A DNA stretch of 64,000 nt from Peronospora farinosa (GCA_947646735.1 CANTFK010000985.1:124001-188000); one strand, 5' to 3'. Counted from the first letter of the stretch, positions 10,870 through 21,688 are shown. Numbers and translations: made by a program. The notes: a model not told the origin generated them from the sequence alone.

Positions 10870-11939
10870 GTTGCCGCTCCCAGTGATGAGGTATCCCTCA
10901 TCACATAGAAGATCGAAGTGACAAAGAACATGTCACCTCGCGCCCTAGTTGACTGTGGGGCTTCGAACAATTTTGTTCGACGCCAATCGCTAGATGATCG
11001 TAGGCTTAAATATGTTGAGCTCGAGACCCCTCCAATGAGGATGACGGTGCGCCTTGCAACTGGCGCATCCGTAACAGTAAAGAAACGTGTAGTGGGAATT
11101 CTCTACACGCTTGAAGGCAAAAAGTACGATGATGATTTCATCGTACTTGACCTGGATGACAAATTTGATGTCATCCTAGAATTACCATGGCTCAGAAGGT
11201 ACGAGCCATGGGTCAGCTGGCAGCATCGAACCGTGAAGATGCCTGCCGCTTGTTCATCATATGGACATCTGATGAACGTCTTGGATAGCTCATAGGCATA
11301 TGAATGTACTACGAGTGAGTGTGATGGCCTCACTTGTGGTTCGATCGTTAGTACGACTGCACAATAACTCAGCGTGACAAACAGTCACGCTGTGGAGCAA
11401 GCTGCCAGCGGCTGTGCACAAGCACAGGCAGCGCCGAAGGTCCACCACTCGAATAAGTCGAGTGGACCGGGACATGAATGCTCGCCTAGAGGGCAGCATT
11501 TACCGAAGAACATACCGGTAACCAGAATCGGCAACACGGTAACCCTAGATCAACTGGAGAGTTGATCGTAGAGGATCTCGCTGTGGTTGCGCCACCACAG
11601 CTAGAGGAAGTCGATGGAACAAGTTCCATCGAGCCTGCGGGAATACGTCCCCAGGAAATAATCACTGAGGGAATAAGTCCCCAGTGCCCTGAGGGAATAA
11701 GTCCCCAGGAAGTAACCGAGACGTTGAACGTCTTGGTTAATGACGGATCAAACGTAGGCGCTTATACGCTTGATCTGATCGCGCCTCCGAAGTTAACTTC
11801 GGAGATAACTCAGTTGCCTACGCTAGAACCTAAAAGGTTCTTGCGTGATCTGCGTAGTGGCAAAGTCAAGCAGATCTGTGTGCTCGTCGCAGAGGACGAG
11901 TACATGACTGACATTCGGTCAGCAACAGTTTTTGCCTAG
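10870..11939 (+). pseudogene. retroviral-type aspartic protease and pol linker, family A
   Basis: The frame 10918-11295 holds a clan AA aspartic protease: the active-site loop is ALVDCGASNNFV (D-C-G-A instead of the common D-S/T-G-A) and the second half has FDVILELPWL. It is broken from gag and from the next frame. 11562-11939 encodes an acidic linker with three EGISPQ-type repeats (near 11640-11715) that leads to RT. Both are parts of the same ancestral pol. Confidence 0.8.
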
Positions 11940-12039
11940 AACGAACAGGTTCTCAGCAGCTCATCAATTGACGAGAGTTTCCTTGATGAGAAGACTCGGA
12001 TTGAGCGATATACATCGCAATCCTGGGAGTCGCTAAAGT

Positions 12040-13300
12040 CAAATCCTTTGTACAAGGTTTTGATCGAATTCAAGGATGTATTCCCTGAATCCGTTCCGTG
12101 CGAGTTGCCAAGGATAAAGGTACTCGACACGAGATCGACCTTGTTCCTGGCACAAAATATTGTGTCATGAAGCAGTGGCCACTGCCTCGGGAACAGGTCG
12201 AGGCGATCGACAAGTTCTTTGCTGATCGCCTAGCAGAGGGCCATGTGAGGGAGTCAACTTCACCTCACAGCTCTCCGACCTCTGTGTGCGCAAGGCCACA
12301 GGAGGGTGTCAGATAGTGCACGCGTTCAATAAGTTGAACGCTGCAACGATACCGGCGCAAACGCCGATACCGAGAAAGGACGTAATCATAGATGGTATGT
12401 CTAAGAGTACCATCTTTTCGTCCATGGATCTGATGGATGGTTTCTATCAGATCCTAATGCGTGAACGGAACATCCCGTACACAGCAGTGAGCACTCCCAG
12501 TGGTATGCTCTGGGAATGGTTGGTGATGCCGCAAGGGCTTAGTAATGCACCAGCCACATTCAATAGATGTGTTTCACATCTATTGGGACCGGTGAGAGAA
12601 TTCGCACCGAGTTACTTCGATGATGTGTTCGTCCATAGTCGGGCTATGGACGAGAAAACAGACGTGGAAGTCCACTGACTCCACGTCCGTAATGTTCTTA
12701 CACTTATGCGCGAGCATAAGTTGTACGCCAACCTCAAAAAGTGTATATTCGCAGCTAGCGAAATACCACTTCTTGGGTGCATCGTCGGAAAGAACGGCGT
12801 ACGCCCTGATCCAGAAAAGATCAAGGCGATCACCGACTGGCCAGTGCCAGTCGATGTCAACGGACTAAGGAAGTTTTTTGGTCTAGCGGCGTACTTGCAC
12901 AAGTACTCGCGCAATTACGCCGAAATGACAGTACATCTTTCTTGTTTACTCAAGAAAAATGTAAAGTGGAATTGGAACGCTGAATGTCAGCGTTCCTTTA
13001 AACGTATCAAGCAAAGCTTGATGCAATCGCCAGTATTGGCGATTGCCGATCAAGACAGGCCATTTCATGTGGTCTGTGACGCCAGTGATTTTGCAACGGC
13101 TGTGCACTGATGAAATATGATACAGACGGCGCAGAGCGCGTCGTCTGTTATCAATCGCGTCAGCTGCAACCGGACGAGCGCAATTACCCGGTGCATGACA
13201 AGGAACTCCTTGCCATGAAGTATGCACTGGCTAAGTTTCGCGTCTAGATAGACCGTTCATTGCATATACAGACCATGCGTCACTACGCACGGCTGTAAAC
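12040..13300 (+). pseudogene. pol: reverse transcriptase and RNase H, family A
   Basis: RT motifs are in order: HEIDLVPGTKYCVMKQWPLP, KATGGCQIVHAFNKLN, SSMDLMDGFYQI, MPQGLSNAPATFNR and the catalytic box YFDDVFVHS. Then come the thumb (LYANLKKCIFA) and the start of RNase H (FHVVCDASDF, YPVHDKELLAMKYAL). The frame shifts near 12290. In-frame stops fall at about 12676, 13108 and 13245. The catalytic aspartates are preserved, so inactivation is recent and through frame breaks, not motif loss. Confidence 0.9.
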
Positions 13301-13312
13301 AGTCCACACCTC

Positions 13313-15060
13313 TTGCAACGAATGGCGAGATGGTTGTCGTTCTTCGCGGAGTACAACTTCTCCGTGGAGTATAAACCTGGACGACTTAACGTCGTCGCCG
13401 ATGCTCTTTCACGTCGGCCTGACCTAGAGCCGACTGAGCAATCCGACAATGATGTGAGCACCACTGTCGCCACGATGAGTACCAGCGTCTTGTCGTCGAG
13501 CTTACTCGACGACATTAGAATGGCATGCGCACAAGATAATGATCTTGTACGCCTGATGGAGTACCTCAAGGACCCATCCACGCAAGCTAAGAAGCGCTTG
13601 CCTGCCATGTATCGATCTTCTCTAGATCGATACACCCAGCGGAACGGCTTACTGTACTACACAGCCGTCAACAACGACACGCCTCGTGTCGTTGTACCGC
13701 CACAACATGATCTCAGGTTACGGATCATGTTTGAATGTCACGGATGCACCAATAAGTGGGCATCGCAACCGTGAGAAGACTTACCTCACGGTCAGTCGCG
13801 ACTTTTACTGGCCACGTCAGTATAAGTTTGTGCGCAAGTACGTGCGTGCTTGCGAGGTGTGTCAACGAGTGAAGCCTAGTCCTTCACTCCGTGCACCATT
13901 GCAGCCTCTACCTGTTCCGGCAGAGTGCTGGGAGTCCGTATCAATGGACTTCGTCTTTGGGTTTCCCAAAGACGCTCACGGGAATAATGGTATTCTCGTG
14001 TTTGTAGACAGGTTCAGCAAGATGGTACGTCTTGTTGCTGTACCTGAGTCGATCACAGCAGAGGGCTGTGCTCGAGTGTTTATCGATACAATCTTTCGAT
14101 TGCACGGTTAACCCCGTGAACTTGTGTCCGATAGGGACCCCCGGTTCACGGCTGAGTTTTGGCGTTCCGTGTTCCAAACACTTGGAACACGGCTCACAAT
14201 GTCTACTTCTGACCATCCAGAAACCGATGGTCAGACTGAACGCGCCAATCGCGTCCTCGAAGAGATTCTTCAGGGTACGTCCACTCGTTTACGAGTTGGA
14301 GTGAGTTCTTGTCGATGGTCGAATTCGCCATCAACAACTCCGTGCATGCGTCCACGACGCATACACCGTTCTACGTGAATGGCCTTCGCCATCCACGTGT
14401 CCCCACCTTAGTAGAGTATGACTCTAATTTAAGGGAGGGGGGAGGGATTCGCTCGAGCGAGAACCAATCTGGCTCTTGCTCATTACGCGACGACATTATG
14501 GTCGACGCGAAAGTAACCGAAGTTGTACCATTCGACTTTGGTGAAGAGGAAGAAAGTAAGAGCGATGACGCTCTTACTGACAACGATGCCGAAGATATCA
14601 GCATCGTTCGAGGTATCACAAGTGAGAACAGTAATGTTCTCACTGAATTAGTAACCGATATCTCAGCAGTGCATTCACAATGCACTGCAGCCAAAAGCAA
14701 CGAGTCAGCTGAGGATTTACTGCAGACTCGTGAAGCGGTAGTCCGTTTCGTGCAAGACTTTATCGCGGAAGCGGTGGATAAACAAAAACGAAACGCAGAC
14801 AATAATGGAAGGGCAAATGCTCAAACATTTATTGAAGGTGATTTAGTTTTGCTATCAACAGTAAACCTACCTAAATATGTAGTGACTAACGTGGGCAGCA
14901 ATAAATTGTTGCCCAAGTACATCGGCCCGTTTCGTGTATTGCGCCGCCTAGGCAACGCATACACGATCGAGTTGCCACGCAGGATTCGTACGCATCCTAC
15001 GTTTTACGTGGGACGTCTTCGTCCGTACGTTCAGTACGCGGCTTCTTCGAACGACGAAGA
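13313..15060 (+). pseudogene. int: integrase (zinc domain, DDE core, GPF/Y module), family A
   Basis: The end of RNase H (PGRLNVVADALSR) leads into integrase. The H-H-C-C zinc domain is split by a frameshift near 13750 and ends RACEVCQRVKPS. The DDE core has VSMDFVFGF, SDRDPRFTAEFW and DGQTERANR as its three acidic positions. The C-terminal module has KYIGPFRVLRRLGNAYTIEL and THPTFYVGRLRPY. A stop near 14109 and another frame change near 14300 break it. An acidic insertion (about 14430-14780) separates core and C-terminal module. Confidence 0.9.
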
Positions 15061-15440
15061 TAGCCATTACTCTCAAGAATCTCCTTCAGATTCTTGTTGT
15101 CACGAAACAGATTCGATATCTGGTCGTGTAGAGATGAGATCTTCCCATGATATTGGACGATCTCCTGACGAGCTGTCGCCAGCTCGTTACTCAGAGAATG
15201 AAGTCGCCGTTCATTCTCCAATAGTGCGACAGCATTGTTTGCCCGAGACCTCACATGGTCAAACCCAAGCTGTCGCACAATGTCCTCTAAGCGGCGACGC
15301 TTATCCCGTTCGTGATCAACATCACAACGGAGCTCACGAGTTACACGGGCAAACCCGTCTAACTCAGCAGCCAAGTCCGATGAAAGAATCGGACAGGGTT
15401 TTCCTCCACCACCGCATCCGCTGGTGGACTCCCATGGTGG
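14997..15440 (-). CDS. antisense coiled-coil reading frame inside family A element
   Basis: On the minus strand a frame runs from about 15440 to a stop at 14997. Its first 20 or so codons are glycine- and proline-containing. From about 15374 it is a textbook heptad coiled coil of ~120 residues: RRRLEDIVRQLGFDHVRSR, ALLENERRLHSLSNELATAR, ISSLHDQISNLFRDNKNLKE. It ends in a basic nuclear-signal-like tail (RRSKKPRTERTDEDV). No ATG lies at the start of the helical part, so it is probably a later exon or frame of a longer antisense gene (see 15466-16704). The opposite plus frame here is low-complexity and unlike any domain, which argues that the minus frame is the selected one. Function unknown. 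Confidence 0.55.
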   Translation of the reverse strand, partial: PPWESTSGCGGGGKPCPILSSDLAAELDGFARVTRELRCDVDHERDKRRRLEDIVRQLGFDHVRSRANNAVALLENERRLHSLSNELATARQEIVQYHGKISSLHDQISNLFRDNKNLKEILESNGYLRRSKKPRTERTDEDVPRKT

Positions 15441-15744
15441 GAAGCGCTTCCTCGTGGAACGCTTACTAAAGCACCGCGAGGTGAAGGGACGTCGGACGAG
15501 TTATCTTGTCCGGTGGCGTGGCTATCCGCCTTCGGCGGATAGCTGGGAACCTCGAGACCAACTGATGTCCGACGTTCCCGGCCTTGTCGAACAGTACGAC
15601 AAGGGGCACCCGATGGTGAAGGACCATCGGAAAACGAGCGCCCAGCGCGCTCGTAAAGGTATTGCAAAGTATCAATCCCTTCACGCATCTCAGAAGAGAT
15701 GCGAGCCCTCCAACAGGGAGGTACGCCTCCTTAGGCGCTCTTGA
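15424..15744 (+). pseudogene. chromodomain at the C-terminus of family A Pol
   Basis: Chromodomain that in chromoviruses steers integration by binding histone marks. Motifs: RFLVERLLKHREVKGRRTSY, then LVRWRGYPPSADSWEP. It lies in a different frame from the preceding integrase linker, so this copy would not make a fused protein without a frame change. The C-terminal extension is basic (QRARKGIAKYQSLHASQKRC). Confidence 0.85.
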
Positions 15745-16704
15745 CGAGGTGCTCAGGCACCCCGGGCATGGGTCGCCCCAAGAGAGGCATAACAGGCCTG
15801 CCTCTTTAGATAACCGGTGCAAACGATAGCATGCACCGGACGTACTTCGTTTCTCAAACTTATTGCGACTAGCATAAATTCTTTGAAACCAAGCCTCTTT
15901 CCCAACGTTTAAAACGTTGGTGATAAACGCGTTCCAAGATTGGAGGAACGCGTCAGCCTCACGCTTCTTGTGTGGGCCATACCATCGATGTTCAAGGAAC
16001 ACATCGATGTAATAATCGTTCTCAGTGCGAAAGTTCTTCGCACTGGCGTGAAGGCCGTGAAGCTTTGACGCATCAAACAACGGTATGGGGAACCGTTCGT
16101 TGGTCTTTCCAGACCAACGATCAAGCAGATGCTTAGATAGCATCCATGGCTTGCGATCAGGAGCAAGACGCAATACGTTGCGGGTTAAAGCCTCCTGCGT
16201 GGTGTCAACAGAAGTACCGACACCACGAGCATTAGTGTCAACAGAAGTACCGACACTATGAGCATTGATGTCAGTAGAAGCACTGACATCACCCTTACGG
16301 TCCCCACCCGAGTCACTATCCTTCGACTCGTTTGGCGAGTCGTCTGATTCATCAGACGACCCGAACATTTCACGGTACATTGATTCACTCAATGTACCAC
16401 GATCCCTCTTCGTAATATTCGACGACAAGGTATCACCCCGGGGAGAGCCCGGGAGTGAAACAGGTGGCTTTGTATCGGATGCGTCATCCGACTCACCAGA
16501 GTAGTCAACGACTAACTCTGGGTCAACATCTTCACGTGGCGAAGCGCTACGTGAACCTGCAACAGGCGTTGCAGGCTGATGTTGACTTCCAGCAGACACA
16601 TTAGTGTCTGCTGGCTAAGGTTGTGAAGCCTCAGTAGCGGCTGCACACAGGCGTGCAGCCGAGCTCTTGGCTGCCTTATCAGCGACGCGCATTGACTTTG
16701 TCAT
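15466..16704 (-). pseudogene. antisense reading frame (~410 codons) between chromodomain and 3' LTR
   Basis: From ATG 16704 the minus strand reads MTKSMRVADKAAKSSAARLC and on, meets one TAG at 16617-16615 (codon 30), then stays open to 15466. Residues ~35-140 are acidic, rich in Ser/Asp, with three 11-residue repeats (SVGTSVDTNAR type; DNA at about 16195-16290). Residues ~145-240 look globular: KPWMLSKHLLDRWSGKTNER, FDASKLHGLHASAKNFRTEN, YYIDVFLEHRWYGPHKKREA. The part beyond about 15780 is opposite the chromodomain and is probably not real protein. I do not recognise the family. Antisense frames near the 3' LTR are known from some plant LTR elements; this one shows no visible similarity to a domain I know. 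Confidence 0.55.
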
Positions 16705-16784
16705 AGCGTAATTGTTGAATGAAAGAAAATTCAACAAGTTCTCCTTTCCCATAGTCACTAAACAGTCGCTAATGTGACTGTTGG

Positions 16785-17257
16785 TTGAGGGGGGGGTGAT
16801 GTAACGGGGCGAGCCCGTTACATAATATTGACACTTATATGAAGTGTCAATAAAATATTATTATAACTAATAATATTTTGACAATTGTACCTTTTCTTAT
16901 AATATTGTTCCTAGATCTCCTTGAAGTTGGAGATGCCCTCTCATTGGTTGATATGGGCCATCATATCAACCAACGCGCTGACCAATGACCGATGGACGCG
17001 CGCAATGAGTGGAGGGCAAGTTGTCAACATACATAGTTGTAGTTTAATATAGTTAACATAGGTTATAACAGATTAGTTTTATTAAGATAGTTAACTATAT
17101 TAAATACAGTTTTCTTTTCCCTCTCAACTAAGCGTTTCTTTAGTTGAATAGCTTCCTCTTCTCACGTGTACGTGAGGTTTTGAGGCACCTGCTTTCACTG
17201 TAATCAGTGAAAGTAGACTATACTGTAATCAGTATAGTCGTAGGGTGCCCCATTACA
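16785..17257 (+). repeat. polypurine tract and 3' LTR, family A
   Basis: GTTGAGGGGGGGGTGA (about 16782-16799) is the plus-strand primer tract; the LTR follows at 16800-17257. Compared by eye with the 5' LTR the length is identical (458 bp). Five bases differ: one in the first 20 bp and four in the last ~75 bp. The flanking GTAAC at 17258-17262 completes the target duplication. Confidence 0.93.
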
Positions 17258-18144
17258 GTAACGGTACACCCCATTACAGAACCTCAAAGATTACAGAAAG
17301 CACAGGTTATAAGGATCCAGTTCTTCCTCTAAGAGTCGACACGTGGCACTATCTAAGCGAAGGGTTAGGGTTAGGCAAGAAAACGATTTCAAAGTATAAG
17401 ATAAGTAAACACACTTGAATTTGCATTACACATGGCAGCTCTTAGAACCCCTGTCCAAGCTCTTCTACGTCACCTCACCTATTCCGGGCGGGATACCCTT
17501 TGGTCCCCCGACGTCAGGTGAGGTGACGGCTCAATTAACGAAACTTAAACCTCAAAAATAGTTTGCCTGAGGTGTCAAGTAAGTGTCAAGATTCAAGTGC
17601 GAATTTATTAGATTTACCAACCTGTTTCGAATAAGGGATATATTTTGGCCCCCCGTTGAAGACAGTCGTGTGGTAAGATTCAAGCTCGAACGAACCTCAG
17701 GAAGTATTTTGGCCTGCGGGTCTGTACCCATTTAAGACCCGCTACAGGAAGCGATCTCCCTACGGGGAACAAGAAAAAGGGGCCGAAAGACCAAGAAACC
17801 GCTAGACACCGAGTACCAGGTGCATTGCTCTCGACCCATTTGATCGATCTCAAGATACCCGGTCCCGAGTGAAGTATATCCAATCAGGGACCACCAAGAC
17901 CCTCCATACCAGACCCTCCATAAAAGACCAAGTCTTTAAGTCTTCTGCGCTAACGAGATGCAAGACCAGCCAAACCGACGGGTACACAAGGTGAGACCTA
18001 AGGCTGACGCGACACGGTATCGAAGGACCCCCTCCGTAAGTCGGCAGTCCGGCGCTGTGTGTGTTTGTGGATCTCTCACGTCGTTTGAGAATCCACTCCA
18101 CCACAGTGTCATGATCCACCGTCTGTCTTACCTCCTGACAGAGA
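17258..18144. other. spacer without a recognisable gene; 13-bp inverted repeat
   Basis: No coding frame is supported. Perfect arms CGTCACCTCACCT (17468-17480) and AGGTGAGGTGACG (17516-17528) flank a 35-nt spacer and could fold into a hairpin. The rest looks like old repeat debris. Confidence 0.4.
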
Positions 18145-20450
18145 TGTACGTCATAAGATTGAATTGTTTCCAGGAACCAAATACTGCGTAATTCGGCAGT
18201 GGCCTCTGCCAAAAGAACAGTGCGAAGTCATTGACGAGTTGTTTCATGCAAAGCATGCGGCGGGTATGGTGCGCGAGAGTAAATCTCCGCACCTTCTGTC
18301 TTAAAAAATCCAATGGTAAGTGGCGTATTGTTCATGCTTATAATAAGCTCAATGCATCCACTATACCTGCACAGACACCAGTTCCTAATAAGGATGTTCT
18401 TCAAAACAATATGGTCGGTTGTACCACGTACAGTGAGTTTGACTCAATCTATGGGCACTACCAACTGCTCATGCAGGCAAGCGATGTTCCGCTTACAGCG
18501 GTTAGTACTCCAAGCGGCATACTCTTCAAGTGGCTTCTTATGCCCCAAGGAATAAAAAAGCTCCGGCTACTTTGATGACACAATTTTTTCGACCCCATCG
18601 AAGTTATGCGCAGACTTACTTTGGTGATATTTTTGTCCATTGTCGGGCTGAACATGGGCGGATGATACCGAGTACCATATGTTCACTTAGGAGCAGTGCT
18701 CGAGTGCATGCGTACCAAGAAGATTTACGCTTATGCATCTAGTTTGCATATTCCGTGCCGAAGAGATTTCTTTTTAGGGTGCTTCCTTGGGAAGCGAGGC
18801 CTCATAGCGGTCCCGCTAAGGTCAAATCCATAGTCGTGTGATCCTTTCCACAGTCTGGAAGAACTTGCGTAAGTGGCTTGGCCTTGCCAATTACTTGCAT
18901 AAGTACAGCGAAATAACGCTGATATGGCTCGGCCAATATCTAATTTTCTAATAAAAGGGTGTGGAATGGTGTTAGCATGCCGAGCACGAGGACGTTTCTC
19001 AAGCAGTGAAATAAAGTCCTTTTCATGCTTCTATTCAGGCTTTGCCCGATCCTGATCGACCATTTAGTATGAGTCGGATTTTGCCATTGGCACCTCTCTG
19101 TAACAAAACAGACAATATAGGATGTGAACGTTGGATCGCCTTCTAATCTCGCCAGCTGAAAGCTGCGGAAAAGAACTATCCAGTTTATGACAAAGAGCTG
19201 CTTGCGATGGATTGGCGCTAGTCAGATTCAGAGCTCGCCTACTTGACTCTAATCTTTTTGTAGTCTGTACTGATCGTGCGCGTTTAAGCACTGCGACTCA
19301 GTCGAATCATCTCTCGCAGAAAATGACCCACTAGCTTTCATTCTTTGCTGCATATAACTTCGAGGTAAAGTATAAGCGGGGTAAGCAAAACGCTTTGGCT
19401 GATGCGCAGACCTGGATATGAGGATTGTTCATGTCACGACACTTCGTCGTCGATCACGGATCTTATTCGTGCTACTTACGCTAAGAAAGACCACTATGTA
19501 GCTTAGCTACATGTCCTTAGTAGTGAAGGGTTACAAAGTCGGACATTAAAAGTCGGCACGATTGTGTGAGGGCCTTTATCGATATTCCATTGTTAAAGTG
19601 TTGCCCTATTGTACAGATGCGGCGGATTCACCGCGCATTGTGGCTCCTCATTTTGAGGATCTATATTATGGTATCCTCTATGAGGCACATGACACCGCCA
19701 TTGGTAATCATTTAAGGCGTGAAAAGACCTATACTCCAGTATGCCAAAGTTATTGGTGGCCCAAACTTTATAAATGGGTGAGCACACGTGTGCGTACGCC
19801 TAAAACACGTCAACAGGTGAAACCCTCGCCCCATTCGACAGCGCCGCTGGATATTCTGCCTGTCCCCACTGGGTGTTAGGAGTCCATTAGTATGGATTTT
19901 GTGTTTTTCCTACTGAAAGATTCGAATGGCAACACAAATATTGTGGTCTTTGTTGACCGTTTAAACAAGATCGCTCACTAAGCGGCTGTGCCAGACTCAA
20001 TTGATGGTGAAAGTACAGCGGAGCTGTTATTGATCGTGTGAATCGTCAACATGGCAATTGATTCCGACCGTGAACCTCGTTCCGCGGGTAAGGTTTAGAA
20101 GTCCATCTTCCTGGTGCTAGGCACCCAATTGGACATGTCCACAGCACATCATTCGCAGACCGATGGTATATAGAACGCTTAATAGTGTAGTTGAGTATAT
20201 TTCCGCAGCTTTTATGCTGATACGCCACGGTGTTGGATCTCTATGCTCCCTGCTGTTGAGTTTGCACTCAATCACTCGGTGCACGCCTCTACCTGCTATA
20301 CTCCCTTTTATATAAACGACCCCAATTGCCTACGCGCTCCGTTAATGCTACATTTACGTACAGGGATAGTGGAGGAGAGGTTGCCAATCGGCTTGCTGAT
20401 GTCATTCCATTGCTACTGTGGAGAAGTGAATTGTCTAGACTAGCGATCAG
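18145..20450 (+). pseudogene. relic of a gypsy pol gene (RT, RNase H, integrase)
   Basis: Heavily broken plus-strand similarity to family A Pol: FPGTKYCVIRQWPLPKEQ (~18165), KSNGKWRIVHAYNKLNASTI (~18307), VSTPSGILFKWLLMPQG (~18500), and a catalytic box decayed to YFGD (~18615). RNase H pieces follow (AEKNYPVYDKELLAMDW, ~19165-19215), then integrase pieces (VAPHFEDLYYGILYEAHDT, ~19640; SMDFVF, ~19890; EFALNHSVHASTCYTPFYIN, ~20255). Stops and frameshifts occur every 100-300 bp and no LTR, gag or protease is seen, so it is much older than its neighbours. Confidence 0.85.
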
Positions 20451-20629
20451 ATATTCAATAAAGTAAATATTTTCTCCGATCGGCAGAATTCCAAAATGAC
20501 ACAGCTAGAATATGTGGAGAAGCCGCTAAGCCGATCGATTACAAATTACAAGCGTCGTAATATGTCATTTAAGGAGGCTATAATAGGTGCGGGAAGCTAA
20601 GACAGGCCCTGTAGCATTACACCGCGATC

Positions 20630-20770
20630 TGGAATGACCACAATTCAAAACTCGCGATCAAATTGAGCGCGATCCAGATAGTCGCACTTAGTGACCGCAA
20701 TCCAGTCGAACGCGATCCAGTGACCGTGATACAGTAGTTCGCGATCCAGATGATCGTGATATAGTTCTGG
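20630..20770. repeat. short imperfect tandem repeat of GCGATCCAGT type
   Basis: About seven variants of a ~20-bp unit containing C/GCGATCCAG, with alternating GATCGTGAT versions, lie between 20630 and 20765. One frame would encode RDPDxR-like repeats, interrupted by stops, which suggests a decayed low-complexity linker following the pol relic. Confidence 0.5.
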
Positions 20771-21665
20771 TGATGTGAACCACTCAGCGCAATTCACTCG
20801 TAGGTGCGATGAAATCTGAAGCGAACCACATATCAAGATCTGGTCTTCCCGAAAAGAAGACACGTAGCAGTTGATCCAGGACTGACAGATAAGCATAATC
20901 GTGAGTTTTGGTATTTGATTGGTTAATGTTGAACAAAGTTAAATTCTACGTGTCAACTTCTTTTCTGGGCTCGATATTTTGGTCATTCGACGTCTCGCGG
21001 GAGCTGACAAGCAACATCAAGTAACAACACCATTGGATTATTGGCCAGGGTGCAAGCAATTCTAAAAATAGCTTTACTGCGTTTGAACGCAGAAACATCA
21101 AGTAAAGTCAAGGCAAAGCAACTTCAGGCTGGATCAAGTAGTCTGCTTGCCATTTTTTAACCTGGCAAGCGTCCTAGTTTCATATTGCTTTAGCCTTTGG
21201 TGGAAGCAACCCGGCGTGCTTAAAAGGTAAGTACCACTCTCAGATCATGTTGTAGAGCTCCTCCAAGAAGCACAGTGCAATTGTCACAAGCTGCACACAC
21301 GAAAAAAACACTGTCCGAGGTATGTCCTTTACGACCGAACTTTTGTCAAGTCAACCTTTTCCAACATCCACGGTCGCTACGCTTGATCGATTCGCAGTGA
21401 GTACACGTCTTCTGTGACGTCGCGATCTTGGCCGACGGTATGTTCAGGCGCAGTTAGAGTACGGCGGTTGCCTACGTTCTTAGTTTAGTCCGGTATTGAA
21501 GTCACATAATTTTTACATCGATCCGTTTCCGAGTCCGATCCAATGCGATCCGACAATGAATCGCTGGTACCTCCATGAACGGTGATCGCTCTGACTCCTC
21601 GGGCTGGTTCCGACGATACTGAAATTGGTGAATGAGCTACTAAGCTTATAACTTATGACTGTAGA
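20771..21665. other. spacer without a recognisable gene
   Basis: No coding frame, RNA gene or clear repeat boundary was found. The sequence is unique-looking within the window and ends at the start of the family B 5' LTR (TGTAATGAGCC at 21666). Confidence 0.4.
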
Positions 21666-21688
21666 TGTAATGAGCCACATTGCATATA

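Larger units (their letters stand above)
9106..17257 (+). mobile_element. family A chromovirus-type Ty3/gypsy LTR retrotransposon, full structure, coding broken
   Basis: Complete LTR element of 8152 bp: 5' LTR 9106-9563, primer site, gag, protease, RT, RNase H, integrase, chromodomain, a 3' region with antisense frames, polypurine tract, 3' LTR 16800-17257. The 5-bp duplication GTAAC flanks it (9101-9105 and 17258-17262). The order PR-RT-RH-IN plus chromodomain makes it a Ty3/gypsy chromovirus. By eye the two LTRs differ at about 5 of 458 positions, so insertion is recent, yet the coding region has many frameshifts and stops. Perfect short inverted repeats occur throughout, including in the LTRs. 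A second, decayed copy begins at 59007. Confidence 0.95.

Noticed and set aside
17361..17376. AGGGTTAGGGTTAGGC, telomere-like repeat
   Set aside because: Only two units, and the oomycete telomere repeat is usually TTTAGGG; too short to mean an interstitial telomere.
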